Origin: Alicyclobacillaceae bacterium I2511
GTDB taxonomy: Bacteria; Bacillota; Bacilli; Alicyclobacillales; Alicyclobacillaceae
Assembly: GCA_003584005.1 (NCBI GenBank)
Contig: QXHL01000021.1
Location: 1-50,810 of the forward strand
DNA: 50,810 nucleotides
Direction of reading: 5' to 3'
Made by a program: the position numbers and the translations under genes. How positions within the stretch are numbered: the first letter of the stretch is position 1; each line of letters begins with the position of its first letter. The notes under the pieces are model-generated. The model was given only the letters and a program-made list of their open reading frames with translations, searched no databases and was not told the DNA's origin. Below, piece by piece: positions 16,433 through 24,999 of this stretch.

Positions 16433-16682
16433 TGACATTTACACTGATTGTCTCGGAAAATGTGTCTTGGCTTCTATGATTCAGCGCAAACATCATGCAT
16501 GAGGGGGCCCATCACCACACTTTCATCAAAGGTTCCGTATACTTTACCCACACTTCCGCGATACCATGACACTATGAAAGTTGAGGTGGATTGTCAGGGA
16601 TAGTGAGGCCGTCCGGCAATGCAATACGCACGGATGGATTCCTGAACATCTGCTGAAGACTTACGGAAAGAGGGTTGTGAGT

Positions 16683-16919
16683 ATGATGTTTGGTTGGTAT
16701 CACCCGTGGGGATTTTGGATGGGGGGAACTGTAATGATGGGCATTGGGCTGATTGTAATGATTGCGTTTTTGTATTTTATGTTTCGGGCCTTTCGCGGAT
16801 TCGGTCCAATGAATGGAAATAACAGTTTCCACAATTCCTTAGAAATTCTTAAAGAGCGCTATGCTAGAGGGGAAATTGACCAGGAAACGTATAATAGGAT
16901 GAAAAACGAACTTAAGTGA
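16683..16919 (+). CDS. Small SHOCT-domain membrane protein
   Basis: A 78-residue protein. One membrane segment (about residues 12-34, GGTVMMGIGLIVMIAFLYFMF) follows a tryptophan-rich start, and the C-terminus is a SHOCT motif (LEILKERYARGEIDQETYNRMKNELK). Short proteins of this type are common in Gram-positives and are thought to oligomerise; function is unknown. ATG 16683 is 8 bases after GGAAAGAGGG, which fixes the start. A longer frame to 16581 lacks a ribosome site. Confidence 0.82.
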   Translation: MMFGWYHPWGFWMGGTVMMGIGLIVMIAFLYFMFRAFRGFGPMNGNNSFHNSLEILKERYARGEIDQETYNRMKNELK

Positions 16920-16929
16920 TAGAACTGAG

Positions 16930-16962
16930 CCAGGCGGCAGACTAATTTTGTTTGCCGCCTGG
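16930..16962. terminator. Hairpin between convergent SHOCT and prpB genes
   Basis: CCAGGCGGCA (16930-16939) pairs exactly with TGCCGCCTGG (16953-16962). It covers the end of prpB and follows the SHOCT gene, so it may stop transcription from both sides, although no T-tract is present. Confidence 0.55.
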
Positions 16963-17856
16963 TAACGTGGAACGCAGAATGTGTGAATCAAGGGATTCGT
17001 AATCAAAGTAACGTAAAGTATCATATAATTCTTGGCGGGTTTGCATCTGGTCTAGAAAACCTTGTTGTGTGCCTGTAGCTTGCAGTTGCTCATAAACCAT
17101 GCGTATCGCCTTTGCTGCTGCACGTAGTGCGGTGACTGGGAAAATCACTGCGTTGTAACCCCATGCTTGAAACTGGGACGTGGTGTAATAGGGCGTTTGT
17201 CCAAAATCTGTCATGTTGGCCAACAGCGGAACATTCACTTGTTCGCGGAAAACTTGAAACTCTTCTTCACTGTGCAGAGCTTCCGGGAAAATAACATCCG
17301 CACCAGCTTTCACGTATGCCTTTGCCCGGGTAACTGCTGCTTGCAGGCCTTCTACGCCAGCGGCATCTGTGCGGGCCACCACCACAAGAGTGGGGGACGC
17401 CTGCTTGAGCGCAAACACTTTTTGCTCCATGTCGGCAATGGATGCCAGTTGTTTTCCAGACAAATGGCCACATTTTTTAGGAAGTATCTGGTCTTCCATT
17501 TGTACGCCTGCTGCGCCTGCTGCTGTCATTTCCATGGCGGCTCGTGTAACGTTGAGCACTCCCCCGTACCCTGTGTCGATGTCCACCAAGACTGGCAGAC
17601 CTGTGGATTGGGTTAAGTCGCGTAGACGCTCCACTACATCGGGCGGGGTGAGTAGACCCAAATCAGGCCAGCCGCGACTGGCGGACAGTGCCGCCCCGGA
17701 CAGATACAATGCTTGAAAACCCGCCTGACGAGCGAGCAAGGCAGACAGTCCGTCATAGGCGCCAGGGAGAGACACAATTTTGGGTGCACGAATTTGCGTC
17801 CATAAGGACTCGGCCAAATCCCGTTGGGTGGGATGCTGTTCAATCAACCAGGTCAT
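16942..17856 (-). CDS. prpB: Methylisocitrate lyase
   Basis: A 304-residue protein of the isocitrate lyase/PEP mutase family. It has the catalytic KKCGH segment, the metal-binding VDIDTGYGG and VQMEDQ motifs, and VVARTDA. It splits 2-methylisocitrate into pyruvate and succinate, the last step of the methylcitrate cycle for propionate. The start is ATG 17854-17856 with AAGGGAG upstream; the frame extends seven codons further without support. It lies 65 bases downstream of prpD on the same strand, so the two form an operon. No methylcitrate synthase is seen in the window. Confidence 0.93.
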   Translation of the reverse strand: MTWLIEQHPTQRDLAESLWTQIRAPKIVSLPGAYDGLSALLARQAGFQALYLSGAALSASRGWPDLGLLTPPDVVERLRDLTQSTGLPVLVDIDTGYGGVLNVTRAAMEMTAAGAAGVQMEDQILPKKCGHLSGKQLASIADMEQKVFALKQASPTLVVVARTDAAGVEGLQAAVTRAKAYVKAGADVIFPEALHSEEEFQVFREQVNVPLLANMTDFGQTPYYTTSQFQAWGYNAVIFPVTALRAAAKAIRMVYEQLQATGTQQGFLDQMQTRQELYDTLRYFDYESLDSHILRSTLPGGKQN

Positions 17857-17921
17857 GAAATTACTCCCTTCCGTCACAATCTATTTTTACAAACTGAATT
17901 TGTGGGAGTCAAGGCAAAAAG

Positions 17922-19391
17922 TTACATGTGTCCGGGCAAAAATAAGGATACAAACTGATCCACAGGCATGTCCTCAAGCTGTGGATGATGCCAAGTCTGG
18001 GCTAAGATGGCCTCAGATCGCTGGGGAGTGTAGCGGCTGAGTAGGTGGGTGTGGAATTTTTCCAGAAGTTTTGGCAACGCCTCCTGTCGTCTCCGGGGAT
18101 GGCCTAAGGGATATTCTACCCTCACCTCGGCAGACTGGCTACCATCGGCGAAGGTTACTTGGACGGAATTGGTTACCGAGCGTTTATGCGGATGAATATA
18201 ATCCTCGCTGAATTGGATATTCTCCACAACCATCATTTTATCCCTGAGCCAGTCAATTCGAAAATCAGCAGCAACCGCGTCTTCATACATCTCACTGGTT
18301 ACAGTGCCAAAAAGCAGACCCAGAGCAACAATGTATTGTAGGCTGTGATCCCGATCCGCAGGGTTTCGCAAGGGCCCCTTTTTGTCGATGATGCGCAGGG
18401 CCGATTCGTGTGTGACAATGTCAATTCTAGATATCTCGCGCCAGCGAGGGGCTACCAAAGGGTGTAACTGGATGGCGGCTTCCAGTGCGGTCTGGGCGTG
18501 AAACTCGGCTGGATAAGCGGCTTTAAACAGCACATTTTCCATCACATAGGTACCCAGGGGCCGTGTCAGGGTGACAGGGGTGCCGCTGAAAATCACATCA
18601 TTTACACCCCAGCGGGGCGCCGACAAGGCGGTGGGATAGCCTTGTTCTCCTCGCTGTGCCAGCCACGCAAATTCAACCCCCCGACGGCCAGCGTCCGCAG
18701 CTGCCCAGGATTTGCGCCAGCCGACGTTGGGTGCATGGCGGTAGGTGCGCAGACTGACATTGTCCACCCAGGCCAGGCTGAGGGCAGTGCAGATTTGGCG
18801 GGAATCGCCTCCCAAAAGGGCCGCGACCACTGCCGCTGTGGCCACTTTCACAAAGAGGACATGGTCTAGGCCATGACGATTGAGGGAGTTGCTCAGGGCC
18901 AACACACCTTGAATTTCATACGCCTTTACAAGCCCCTGCAATACCTGTTTCATGAAAATGGGGGACTCTCCCTGTAGCCTATGCAACTGGCTGAGGTGGT
19001 CTGCAGTCATCAGCAAACCAGCCAGGTTGTCCGAGGGATGTGACCACTCCTGTGCTAACCAGGTGTCGTTGAAATCTTGCCAACGAATCATGGCACCCAA
19101 GTTGAAGGTGGCCATAGCTGGATCCAAAACGTAACTGGTGCCGGGGACTCGGGACCCATGGGGGACCAGTGTTCCCGGCACCATGGGACCCAATACCTGC
19201 AGGCAAGCGGGTTGACGCAGGGCGGCCAAGCCACAACCTAAAGCGTCCAATAGAGCGTAGCGGGCGGTATCCATCACCACAAGAGAGTCACTGGTTGGCT
19301 GGAGCACATAATCGCAGATCTGGGCCAGTACTTCATCTATGGGTTGGAGGATCTGTGCATCATGGTCTGGGTCTATTTGTGATGGATCCAT
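17922..19391 (-). CDS. prpD: 2-methylcitrate dehydratase (MmgE/PrpD family)
   Basis: A 489-residue MmgE/PrpD-family protein. It has RYALLDALGCGLAAL near the N-terminus, IRWQDFNDTWLAQEWSHPSDNLAG (the family's F-N/D-D-T and H-P-S-D segment) and KAAYPAEFHAQTALEAA in the second half. It removes water from 2-methylcitrate on the propionate route. With prpB downstream it forms a two-gene operon. The ATG at 19389-19391 begins MDPSQIDPDHD. A tandem 26-bp duplication at 19480-19531 lies about 90-140 bases upstream, in the promoter region. The neighbouring acetate genes suggest a shared short-chain acid theme. Confidence 0.92.
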   Translation of the reverse strand: MDPSQIDPDHDAQILQPIDEVLAQICDYVLQPTSDSLVVMDTARYALLDALGCGLAALRQPACLQVLGPMVPGTLVPHGSRVPGTSYVLDPAMATFNLGAMIRWQDFNDTWLAQEWSHPSDNLAGLLMTADHLSQLHRLQGESPIFMKQVLQGLVKAYEIQGVLALSNSLNRHGLDHVLFVKVATAAVVAALLGGDSRQICTALSLAWVDNVSLRTYRHAPNVGWRKSWAAADAGRRGVEFAWLAQRGEQGYPTALSAPRWGVNDVIFSGTPVTLTRPLGTYVMENVLFKAAYPAEFHAQTALEAAIQLHPLVAPRWREISRIDIVTHESALRIIDKKGPLRNPADRDHSLQYIVALGLLFGTVTSEMYEDAVAADFRIDWLRDKMMVVENIQFSEDYIHPHKRSVTNSVQVTFADGSQSAEVRVEYPLGHPRRRQEALPKLLEKFHTHLLSRYTPQRSEAILAQTWHHPQLEDMPVDQFVSLFLPGHM

Positions 19392-19422
19392 TGTTGGCGT
19401 TCACTGTCCTTTCATTTTTAGG

Positions 19423-19531
19423 TAGGGCTGATTTAGGTAGGGCTGAATTTATAAAAGAGTTGGAAGTAGAGTTGCCCAATTTAAGAATCAAAGGAATCAA
19501 ATCTATTTAAGAATCAAAGGAATCAAATCTA
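19423..19531. repeat. Two tandem duplications upstream of prpD
   Basis: A 26-base unit (TTTAAGAATCAAAGGAATCA..) occurs twice without gap at 19480-19505 and 19506-19531, exact. Within each unit GAATCAAA repeats, giving four GATTC boxes on the minus strand. A shorter duplication, TAGGTAGGGCTGA, lies at about 19420-19450. Their place in the prpD promoter region suggests binding sites, but chance duplication is possible. Confidence 0.7.
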
Positions 19532-19684
19532 TAGTAACCCAACGATTGTGAAATTTGAAATTGTCACAGACCCGCTGGAAATCTTGTCAGCAGGATGGGG
19601 TCAGATGACCAACGCCATTCGCCCGCGAGGCTTTCGCACAGGTGCATAGGGTATAACAGGATCCATGGAAAGGAGGAATACTCG

Positions 19685-19975
19685 ATGTATCATCCACTTT
19701 ATTACCAGGCCGTGCGTTTGAGGGGCCAGCCAGTGTATGTCCAACACGTCAATGGTCGTGTGTATCGTGGTACCCTGATGTCCGTTTTGCCCCATGGGGT
19801 CTATCTCATGCCTCGACCCACCCAAGCAGCCCTGATGTCCGATTTCTCACAGAGCGATGTTTTTAAAACTCATCCGGGAGACGTGGAACTGATTTACTCC
19901 CCAGTGTCGTACTTTGCCTTTGGCGCTTTGGCCGGGTTAGGAGTTGCTGCGCTGGCGGCACCGCTGTGGTGGTAA
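19685..19975 (+). CDS. Small protein with an LSm-like segment and a C-terminal membrane anchor
   Basis: A 96-residue protein. Residues 8-42 (VRLRGQPVYVQHVNGRVYRGTL..) read like the strand pattern of Sm/LSm or other small beta-barrel folds (G-x-x-V-x-V followed by N-G-x-V-Y-x-G-x-L). This is a weak similarity judged by eye. The C-terminus (SYFAFGALAGLGVAALAAPLWW) is a single membrane segment. ATG 19685 follows AAAGGAGG closely and is preferred over the frame start at 19595. Many Bacillota carry short proteins of this general type, some in spores. No function is assigned. Confidence 0.7.
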   Translation: MYHPLYYQAVRLRGQPVYVQHVNGRVYRGTLMSVLPHGVYLMPRPTQAALMSDFSQSDVFKTHPGDVELIYSPVSYFAFGALAGLGVAALAAPLWW

Positions 19976-20037
19976 TCGTGTCCATGGAGTGCCAACAAGG
20001 GCCAGTCTCCATTCTGTTTGAGTTTCTGCATGAACCC

Positions 20038-20081
20038 TACAGCCCCGTTCTGTCCATCGTCTGCGACAGGACGGGGCTGTA
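20038..20081 (+). terminator. 17-bp hairpin after the small membrane protein
   Basis: TACAGCCCCGTTCTGTC (20038-20054) pairs with 20065-20081 with one G-U. It lacks a T-tract. It may end the gene at 19685-19975 or the minus-strand gene ending at 20213. Confidence 0.5.
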
Positions 20082-20104
20082 ACCCCAGATGTGGACATGA
20101 ACGC

Positions 20105-20163
20105 GTGAAGGTGTACGTGAAGATGTGGCAGTGTAAGGGTGTGAAGGTGCACGTGAAGATGTG
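20105..20163. repeat. Direct repeat of 23 bases rich in GTGAAG
   Basis: GTGAAGGTGTACGTGAAGAT.. at 20105-20127 recurs at 20141-20163 with one change (T to C); a partial third copy starts at 20161. The unit itself is two GTGAAG half-units. It lies between convergent genes. Function is unknown; slipped-strand growth is likely. Confidence 0.65.
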
Positions 20164-20212
20164 AAGGCGTGTGTGAGTATAATGGCGCGTTTTATGACCC
20201 TTCCAAGTGACT

Positions 20213-20734
20213 TCACATATTCTTTTGCTGTTGCCACCATTGTTCCACTTCATCTTGAAAGCCGCGGGTACCCCGAGCAAAGTCTGTTGCTAAAACATTT
20301 TTTAGGTGCTTTGCTGCGGCTGGGTCTTGTCCCTGGGTGGACACTGCAATTTGCAGGCCATCTTTTATATACTGTGCGGGGACCATGAAGGAACACTGTG
20401 CCGGGTCATCCACCACATTGACTAACTTTCCTAAAGTGTCCGCCTCGTCTGCAACTGTTTGGTTCACCTGGCGTTGGTTTGTGGCTGCAATCACCAGAAA
20501 TCCCTGTGCAGCATCCCCCGGCAGGTATACGCGGGGCAGATATTCAATACAACCTTCGCGGGCATATGCTGCAATCTCCGGGACTATGTGTGGACTGATG
20601 ACGCGAATCTTTGCCCCAGCTGCCAGTAGATTTTTAACTTTACGCAAGGCTACCTCCCCCCCTCCCACTACCACGCACAGCCGTTCCGACAGTCGTAACA
20701 TGGCTGGATATAGCGGTGTTGGTTTGTCCGACAT
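20213..20734 (-). CDS. Precorrin-2 dehydrogenase (SirC/CysG N-terminal type)
   Basis: A 173-residue protein with a Rossmann NAD site near the N-terminus (YPAMLRLSERLCVVVGGGEVALRKV), then AAGAKIRVISP, VIAATNQRQVN and the family hallmark NVVDDPAQCSFMVPA. It oxidises precorrin-2 to sirohydrochlorin on the way to siroheme, cobalamin or alternative heme. It has the short form without the methyltransferase half of CysG. The start is ATG 20732-20734 with AAGGAG upstream; the frame continues 73 codons without support. An AhbD/NirJ-like radical SAM gene lies 3 kb away, consistent with siroheme-based chemistry but not proof of it. Confidence 0.9.
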   Translation of the reverse strand: MSDKPTPLYPAMLRLSERLCVVVGGGEVALRKVKNLLAAGAKIRVISPHIVPEIAAYAREGCIEYLPRVYLPGDAAQGFLVIAATNQRQVNQTVADEADTLGKLVNVVDDPAQCSFMVPAQYIKDGLQIAVSTQGQDPAAAKHLKNVLATDFARGTRGFQDEVEQWWQQQKNM

Positions 20735-20944
20735 GGCATGCACTCCTTTCCAACTTGCCCATCTACTGTAGTTTGTATCTTGCTTTCCATCATAACAGAG
20801 AAAAAGTGTAGAGATTTGATGAATCGTGAAGCCTATCACACCCTGTCGTATTTTATGTGGCACAATCATGAAGGAAATGAGTGCTCTGACGGTGTCTGGG
20901 GTACAAATAAACGTAAAAAATTCTTTTGAAATGTAGGGGGACGG

Positions 20945-21565
20945 ATGATGCACAAAAGAGTGTTCTTGGTGGGGGCATTCAGTCTGCTAGTGGTGGGTGC
21001 AATGGCAGGCTGTGGAAACAGTTCTAGTAGTGGGAATGGCAGTGCTCCAGGGCAACCGCCTGCGGCTGTATCGAATGGGGCGAGTCACGTAACGGGATCG
21101 CATGAATCGGGGCAGGTATCTGCACAATCTGTCAATTTGAACCTGAAGGTGCTCACAGGGACCATGGCTGGAAAGCCAGGTTGGCCAAAGATTGAACCTG
21201 CGGATGTCACACTGAAGGCGAATTCGCTCGTGCATGTTACCATTCAGAATTACGACGATGGTGCGGCTCCAGTTCCCGGTAACGACAACCAGGTTCAGGG
21301 AACGGTGGGGGGAACTATTACGGTCGACGGGAAACAGGTGAGTTCGATATCCTTTGACAATGTGGCCCATACTATCACAATTCCCGCCATTCGTTTAAAT
21401 GTGCCCATTCCGGCCCGTACTGCCGGGGAGCCCTATAATACGGTCCGCTTCAGTTTCAAAACGCCGTCTACTCCACAAAAACTTAACTGGCAATGTATGG
21501 CGGCGTGTGGGCCAGGTGCCATGACTACAGACGGTTGGATGAAAGGTGTCTGGACGATTCAGTGA
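20945..21565 (+). CDS. Lipoprotein with a cupredoxin-like domain
   Basis: A 206-residue protein with a lipoprotein signal (MMHKRVFLVGAFSLLVVGAMAGC; lipobox MAGC), then a low-complexity linker and a beta-rich domain of about 140 residues. Likely copper ligands are H in NVAHTITIP and C, C and M in WQCMAACGPGAMTTDGWMKG, a spacing close to cupredoxins related to cytochrome oxidase subunit II or sulfocyanin. It would be anchored outside the membrane and carry electrons or bind copper. This is family-level inference. The next gene, 193 bases downstream, encodes a sodium:solute symporter. Confidence 0.72.
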   Translation: MMHKRVFLVGAFSLLVVGAMAGCGNSSSSGNGSAPGQPPAAVSNGASHVTGSHESGQVSAQSVNLNLKVLTGTMAGKPGWPKIEPADVTLKANSLVHVTIQNYDDGAAPVPGNDNQVQGTVGGTITVDGKQVSSISFDNVAHTITIPAIRLNVPIPARTAGEPYNTVRFSFKTPSTPQKLNWQCMAACGPGAMTTDGWMKGVWTIQ

Positions 21566-21590
21566 GTACTCATCCTGATTTGAGTGTGGC

Positions 21591-21617
21591 CGCAGCCGCC
21601 CGAGTGTGGCGGCTGCG
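21591..21617 (+). terminator. 10-bp G+C-rich hairpin after the lipoprotein gene
   Basis: CGCAGCCGCC (21591-21600) pairs exactly with GGCGGCTGCG (21608-21617) around CGAGTGT. It lies 25 bases after the stop codon and has no T-tract. Confidence 0.55.
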
Positions 21618-21758
21618 ATGCGTGCGAAATGGAAGCGTGGGTATTTGTACAATGCAAAACATCCTTGTCATAAATCCTAGTTTTTTTATTGACTAAATCA
21701 ACATTGAGGAGTAAATTCACCTTAACCCATTAACTATAGGGGTTTAGGGGGGATTGGG

Positions 21759-23408
21759 TTGGCAATTCAGTTTAGCGTACTACTGCTCGGGTATACGGGG
21801 TTATTACTGCTGTTAAGCCAGCGGGCAAAGCAGAAAGCTGCGACGGCAGGCCATTTTTTTGACGGCGGCAGGGGATTTGGCACATGGCGGGTGTTTGTGT
21901 TGATGACTGCCATGTGGGGGGCATCCATGTTTTCTGTGGAACTCGATACCGGGTTTTCGCAAGGAATGTCTGCCGTTTGGTTCGGAATTTCGACCATCGT
22001 TGCCTCGCTCTTTATAGCCTGTTTTTTGTTGGCTCCTTTTCGAAAAATTCAGTACCTGACTAATTCTAACCTCATCGGTCAACGTTATGGTACGCGGGCC
22101 AGAGATTTTGCTGCCTTGGTGATTGGTCTAACATTTCCAATATTTGCAATGAAAAATGTGCTGGCCGCAGCCTCGTTTTTGCATGTCATTTTGGGCTGGA
22201 GTTTGCCATTGGTTTTGATTGCAACCACTGTGTTGGTGATTGCCTATGTTTCTTTAGGCGGAATGTGGTCTCTGGCTTATGTGCAGGTGGCAAATTTGGC
22301 TGTTTTTAGCCTCGGGTTGGGGGTGGCCGCCTATTTTGTTTTGAGAAATCATCCTGTCTTTAACCCAGCCTTGTTGCCCAACGCACAGTTCTCAAGCTGG
22401 TTTGGTGTAGGTCCAGCCACCATTTTAGTGTGGTTTGGCATGAGTCTGCTGAACTCCGTCAGCGCTCAGGCGGAGTTTCAAACGATTGCTGCAGCCAAAA
22501 GTGTTCGCCAGGGACGGTTGGGAGTTTTGCTATCTTCGTTAGTCCTAGTTGGCTTTGCTGTACTTCCTGTACTCATGGGGATGGCTGCACGTGAGGGTGT
22601 ACATTCTGGAAAAGCTGGGCTATTGGCCTTTCCTGTCTATTTGACCGAGGTGGCGCCCCACTGGGCAGTCGTTTTGACAGGGTTAGGATTTTGGTCTGCT
22701 GCTTTGATTTGGTGTGCCCCGTTGCTATTTTCTGGGGCTTCCAGTTTTGGGTTAGATCTGTTCAACCGTCGCGGAAGTTCTCACCACGCCATTTCTGTTC
22801 GCCGTCTCACTCGCTGGTCCATGGTTTTGCAAGGTGCAATGATTGTCCTATATGCCTTGGCCCGTCCCGGACAGTTGGCATGGTGGGCGGTATTTGGGTT
22901 GACCCTGCGCAACGCGGCCATTGTAGGACCAACGGTGGCCTTCTTGCTGTGGCCTTTGGTGCGTGAAAAGACCGTATTGGTTTCCATGGTCCTTGGGGTG
23001 GGGATGGGTTTTACGTGGAATGCAGTCACTGGATTTTCTGCATTGGTGTTTCCCTTCGGGATTAATCCCATGTGGGTGGGAACTGGAACGGCGATGCTAG
23101 TTCTAATAGGAGGAACATTTTTGCAAAACTGGGGGGTGATGCGCTGGGCCAAGCCAGGCTTGAGGCGCTATTTGGGCGGGGGATTTGCCCTATTCGGAGG
23201 GGTGTCGCTAGTCCTCACACCCTGGATTGGACATTCGAGTCTCCATTCCTTGTTGGGATGTGAATTATTTCTAGCGGTGATGGGGGAATTTTTTGCCGCC
23301 ATCTTTTTGACTGAACCCGCGCAGCTCAACAATATATCTGAACAAGGCCCAATCAGTGTTACAGAGACAATGGCTGTGCAAAACGAATCATACCTTTCTC
23401 CCCTGTAG
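21759..23408 (+). CDS. Sodium:solute symporter family transporter
   Basis: A 549-residue membrane protein with about 13 hydrophobic segments and the organisation of the SSS/LeuT-fold family. Helix 1 region is GYTGLLLLLSQRAKQKA, then FFDGGRGFGTWRVFVLMTAMWGASMFSV, and the central SVSAQAEFQTIAAAKSVRQGRLG segment resembles the family signature. The substrate is unknown. TTG 21759 follows AGGGGGGA at 21746-21753. A hairpin at 23449-23484 follows. It shares orientation with the cupredoxin-like lipoprotein and the radical SAM gene, but spacing does not prove one operon. Confidence 0.85.
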   Translation: MAIQFSVLLLGYTGLLLLLSQRAKQKAATAGHFFDGGRGFGTWRVFVLMTAMWGASMFSVELDTGFSQGMSAVWFGISTIVASLFIACFLLAPFRKIQYLTNSNLIGQRYGTRARDFAALVIGLTFPIFAMKNVLAAASFLHVILGWSLPLVLIATTVLVIAYVSLGGMWSLAYVQVANLAVFSLGLGVAAYFVLRNHPVFNPALLPNAQFSSWFGVGPATILVWFGMSLLNSVSAQAEFQTIAAAKSVRQGRLGVLLSSLVLVGFAVLPVLMGMAAREGVHSGKAGLLAFPVYLTEVAPHWAVVLTGLGFWSAALIWCAPLLFSGASSFGLDLFNRRGSSHHAISVRRLTRWSMVLQGAMIVLYALARPGQLAWWAVFGLTLRNAAIVGPTVAFLLWPLVREKTVLVSMVLGVGMGFTWNAVTGFSALVFPFGINPMWVGTGTAMLVLIGGTFLQNWGVMRWAKPGLRRYLGGGFALFGGVSLVLTPWIGHSSLHSLLGCELFLAVMGEFFAAIFLTEPAQLNNISEQGPISVTETMAVQNESYLSPL

Positions 23409-23448
23409 AAGTGGGGGTCTCATGTGTGGACAAGTTTCAATATAGGAC

Positions 23449-23484
23449 AAATGGACCAGAGGAAATCATCCCTTTGGTCCATTT
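23449..23484 (+). terminator. 14-bp hairpin after the symporter gene
   Basis: AAATGGACCAGAGG (23449-23462) pairs with CCTTTGGTCCATTT (23471-23484) with one G-U. It may terminate the symporter transcript or control the radical SAM gene that starts 98 bases later. Confidence 0.6.
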
Positions 23485-23581
23485 TCGTTTCAGCGATTGG
23501 CGTTAACTTTAAAAGAAGAGAAGTAACTGCAAAGCGACATAAAATGAACCGGGTGCCGCAGCGAAAATTCAGGGGGAGTAG

Positions 23582-24727
23582 ATGCATACCATGGACTTCA
23601 ACCAACGGCCGATTCTTGTCTTTTGGGAAACCACCCGGGCTTGCCTGCTTGCCTGCAAACACTGTCGGGCAGAGGCTCAACCTAACCCGGCACCAGGGGA
23701 ACTGACCACGTCAGAGGGAATGGCCTTCGTGCGCAGTTTAGCTGGGTTTGGTCGACCAGCTCCCGTGTTGATTATGACCGGTGGGGACGTTCTCATGCGG
23801 CCAGATGTATTTGAGTTGGTTACAGAAGCACGCCGGTTAGGAATTCCAGTGGGATTGGCTCCCAGTGTTACACCACGGCTCACCGCAGAGAGCATTGAGC
23901 ACATGGTCAGCCTTGGGGTGAAGGTTGCGTCCATTAGCCTGGATGGAGCCACACCTGCCACCCATGAGGGGGTTCGAGGTGTGGAACATCACTTCGCAGA
24001 TACCTTGGTGGCTTTGCAATCCATGGTAGATCACGGCATGAGTGTGCAAGTCAACACAGCAGTGATGCGGGACAATGCCGAGGAATTGCCAGGCATTGTC
24101 CGTCATATGAAGAAGATCGGTGTCCGTATCTGGGAGGTGTTTTTTCTGGTCCCCGTGGGTCGGGGAAAGCAGGACCAAAGTTTGAACCCTGAAGAGACGG
24201 AGGCGGTGGCTCACTTTTTGTATGATGCCTCCGGTTACGACTTGACGGTTCGTACTGTGGAGGGTCCGTTCTTCCGTCGTGTTGCGGCATGGCGGAACAA
24301 GGCTGGCCTGCTACCGTCCGCGAACCCAGAGCTGGTGGCTGCAACCTATCACCTGCATCCCCTGTACCTACAACTCACTCGGGAATTACGTGAGGCATTG
24401 GGAGACCCTGGGCCTTCCCAAGCGCAAACCACGGGTACGCGAGATGGTAAGGGAATCATTTTTGTCGGTCATGATGGGACTGTATATCCAGCCGGGTTTC
24501 TACCGCTGGCATTAGGCAATGTTCGGGAGCAGAGCCTGGCTTCTATTTATAGGGAAAATCCGGTGTTGAAATCTATTCGGTCTGCCGAGTTCCATGGCCG
24601 CTGCGGGACGTGTGAGTATCGTGACAGTTGTGGGGGTTCAAGGGCCCGTGCGTATGCTGTCTATGGAGATCCACTAGGGGAAGACCCTGCTTGTGCCCAC
24701 TTGGCGACCGTAGGGATGCCAGGCTGA
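23582..24727 (+). CDS. Radical SAM/SPASM protein, AhbD/NirJ-like
   Basis: A 381-residue radical SAM enzyme. The iron-sulfur motif is C21-x3-C25-x2-C28 in ACLLACKHC, with GGD at about residue 67 for the SAM methionine pocket. The C-terminal SPASM region has CGTCEYRDSCGGSRARAYAVYGDPLGEDPAC, ligands for a second cluster. The overall pattern, including RAEAQPNP after the first cluster and the SRARA..GDPLGEDP tail, is that of enzymes near AhbC/AhbD and NirJ, which modify heme precursors, and of the TIGR04053 group. ATG 23582 follows GGGGGAG. The exact reaction is unknown; the precorrin-2 dehydrogenase nearby is suggestive only. Confidence 0.85.
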   Translation: MHTMDFNQRPILVFWETTRACLLACKHCRAEAQPNPAPGELTTSEGMAFVRSLAGFGRPAPVLIMTGGDVLMRPDVFELVTEARRLGIPVGLAPSVTPRLTAESIEHMVSLGVKVASISLDGATPATHEGVRGVEHHFADTLVALQSMVDHGMSVQVNTAVMRDNAEELPGIVRHMKKIGVRIWEVFFLVPVGRGKQDQSLNPEETEAVAHFLYDASGYDLTVRTVEGPFFRRVAAWRNKAGLLPSANPELVAATYHLHPLYLQLTRELREALGDPGPSQAQTTGTRDGKGIIFVGHDGTVYPAGFLPLALGNVREQSLASIYRENPVLKSIRSAEFHGRCGTCEYRDSCGGSRARAYAVYGDPLGEDPACAHLATVGMPG

Positions 24728-24859
24728 TTCCTGGCCCAAGGCCCCAAGGTCCTTTTTCGACAAGACAATGGGTGTCTGGGCCCTTGCATGAGGCTCTGAA
24801 ATAATGGTAAACTTTCATTGGTAACAGGGGACCGTGATGGGATCCCATGAAAGCTTTAA

Positions 24860-24948
24860 GCCGGGGTGGCGGAATCGGCAGACGCAGCGGACTTAAAATC
24901 CGCTGAACCGTAAGGTTCGTACGGGTTCAAGTCCCGTCTCCGGCACCA
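24860..24948 (+). tRNA. tRNA-Leu (TAA)
   Basis: A class II tRNA of 89 bases. Acceptor GCCGGGG pairs with TCTCCGGC, the anticodon loop CTTAAAA has anticodon TAA, there is a long variable arm (GAACCGTAAGGTTC), the T-arm is CGGG-TTCAAGT-CCCG and CCA is encoded at 24946-24948. Confidence 0.96.
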
Positions 24949-24963
24949 AAAAAACCTACAGTG

Positions 24964-24999
24964 GCGCGGTTTTTCTGGGGACCGCGCTCTTTTGTTTTT
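24964..24999 (+). terminator. Terminator after tRNA-Leu
   Basis: GCGCGGT (24964-24970) pairs with ACCGCGC (24981-24987), followed by TCTTTTGTTTTT. Confidence 0.85.

Noticed and set aside
20090-20180. CRISPR array
   Set aside because: There are only two to three GTGAAG-rich copies with unequal spacing, no unique spacers of constant length and no cas genes.
24773-24795. TGGG..TTGCA as a -24/-12 promoter
   Set aside because: The spacing between TGG and TTGCA is 12 instead of 8 bases.
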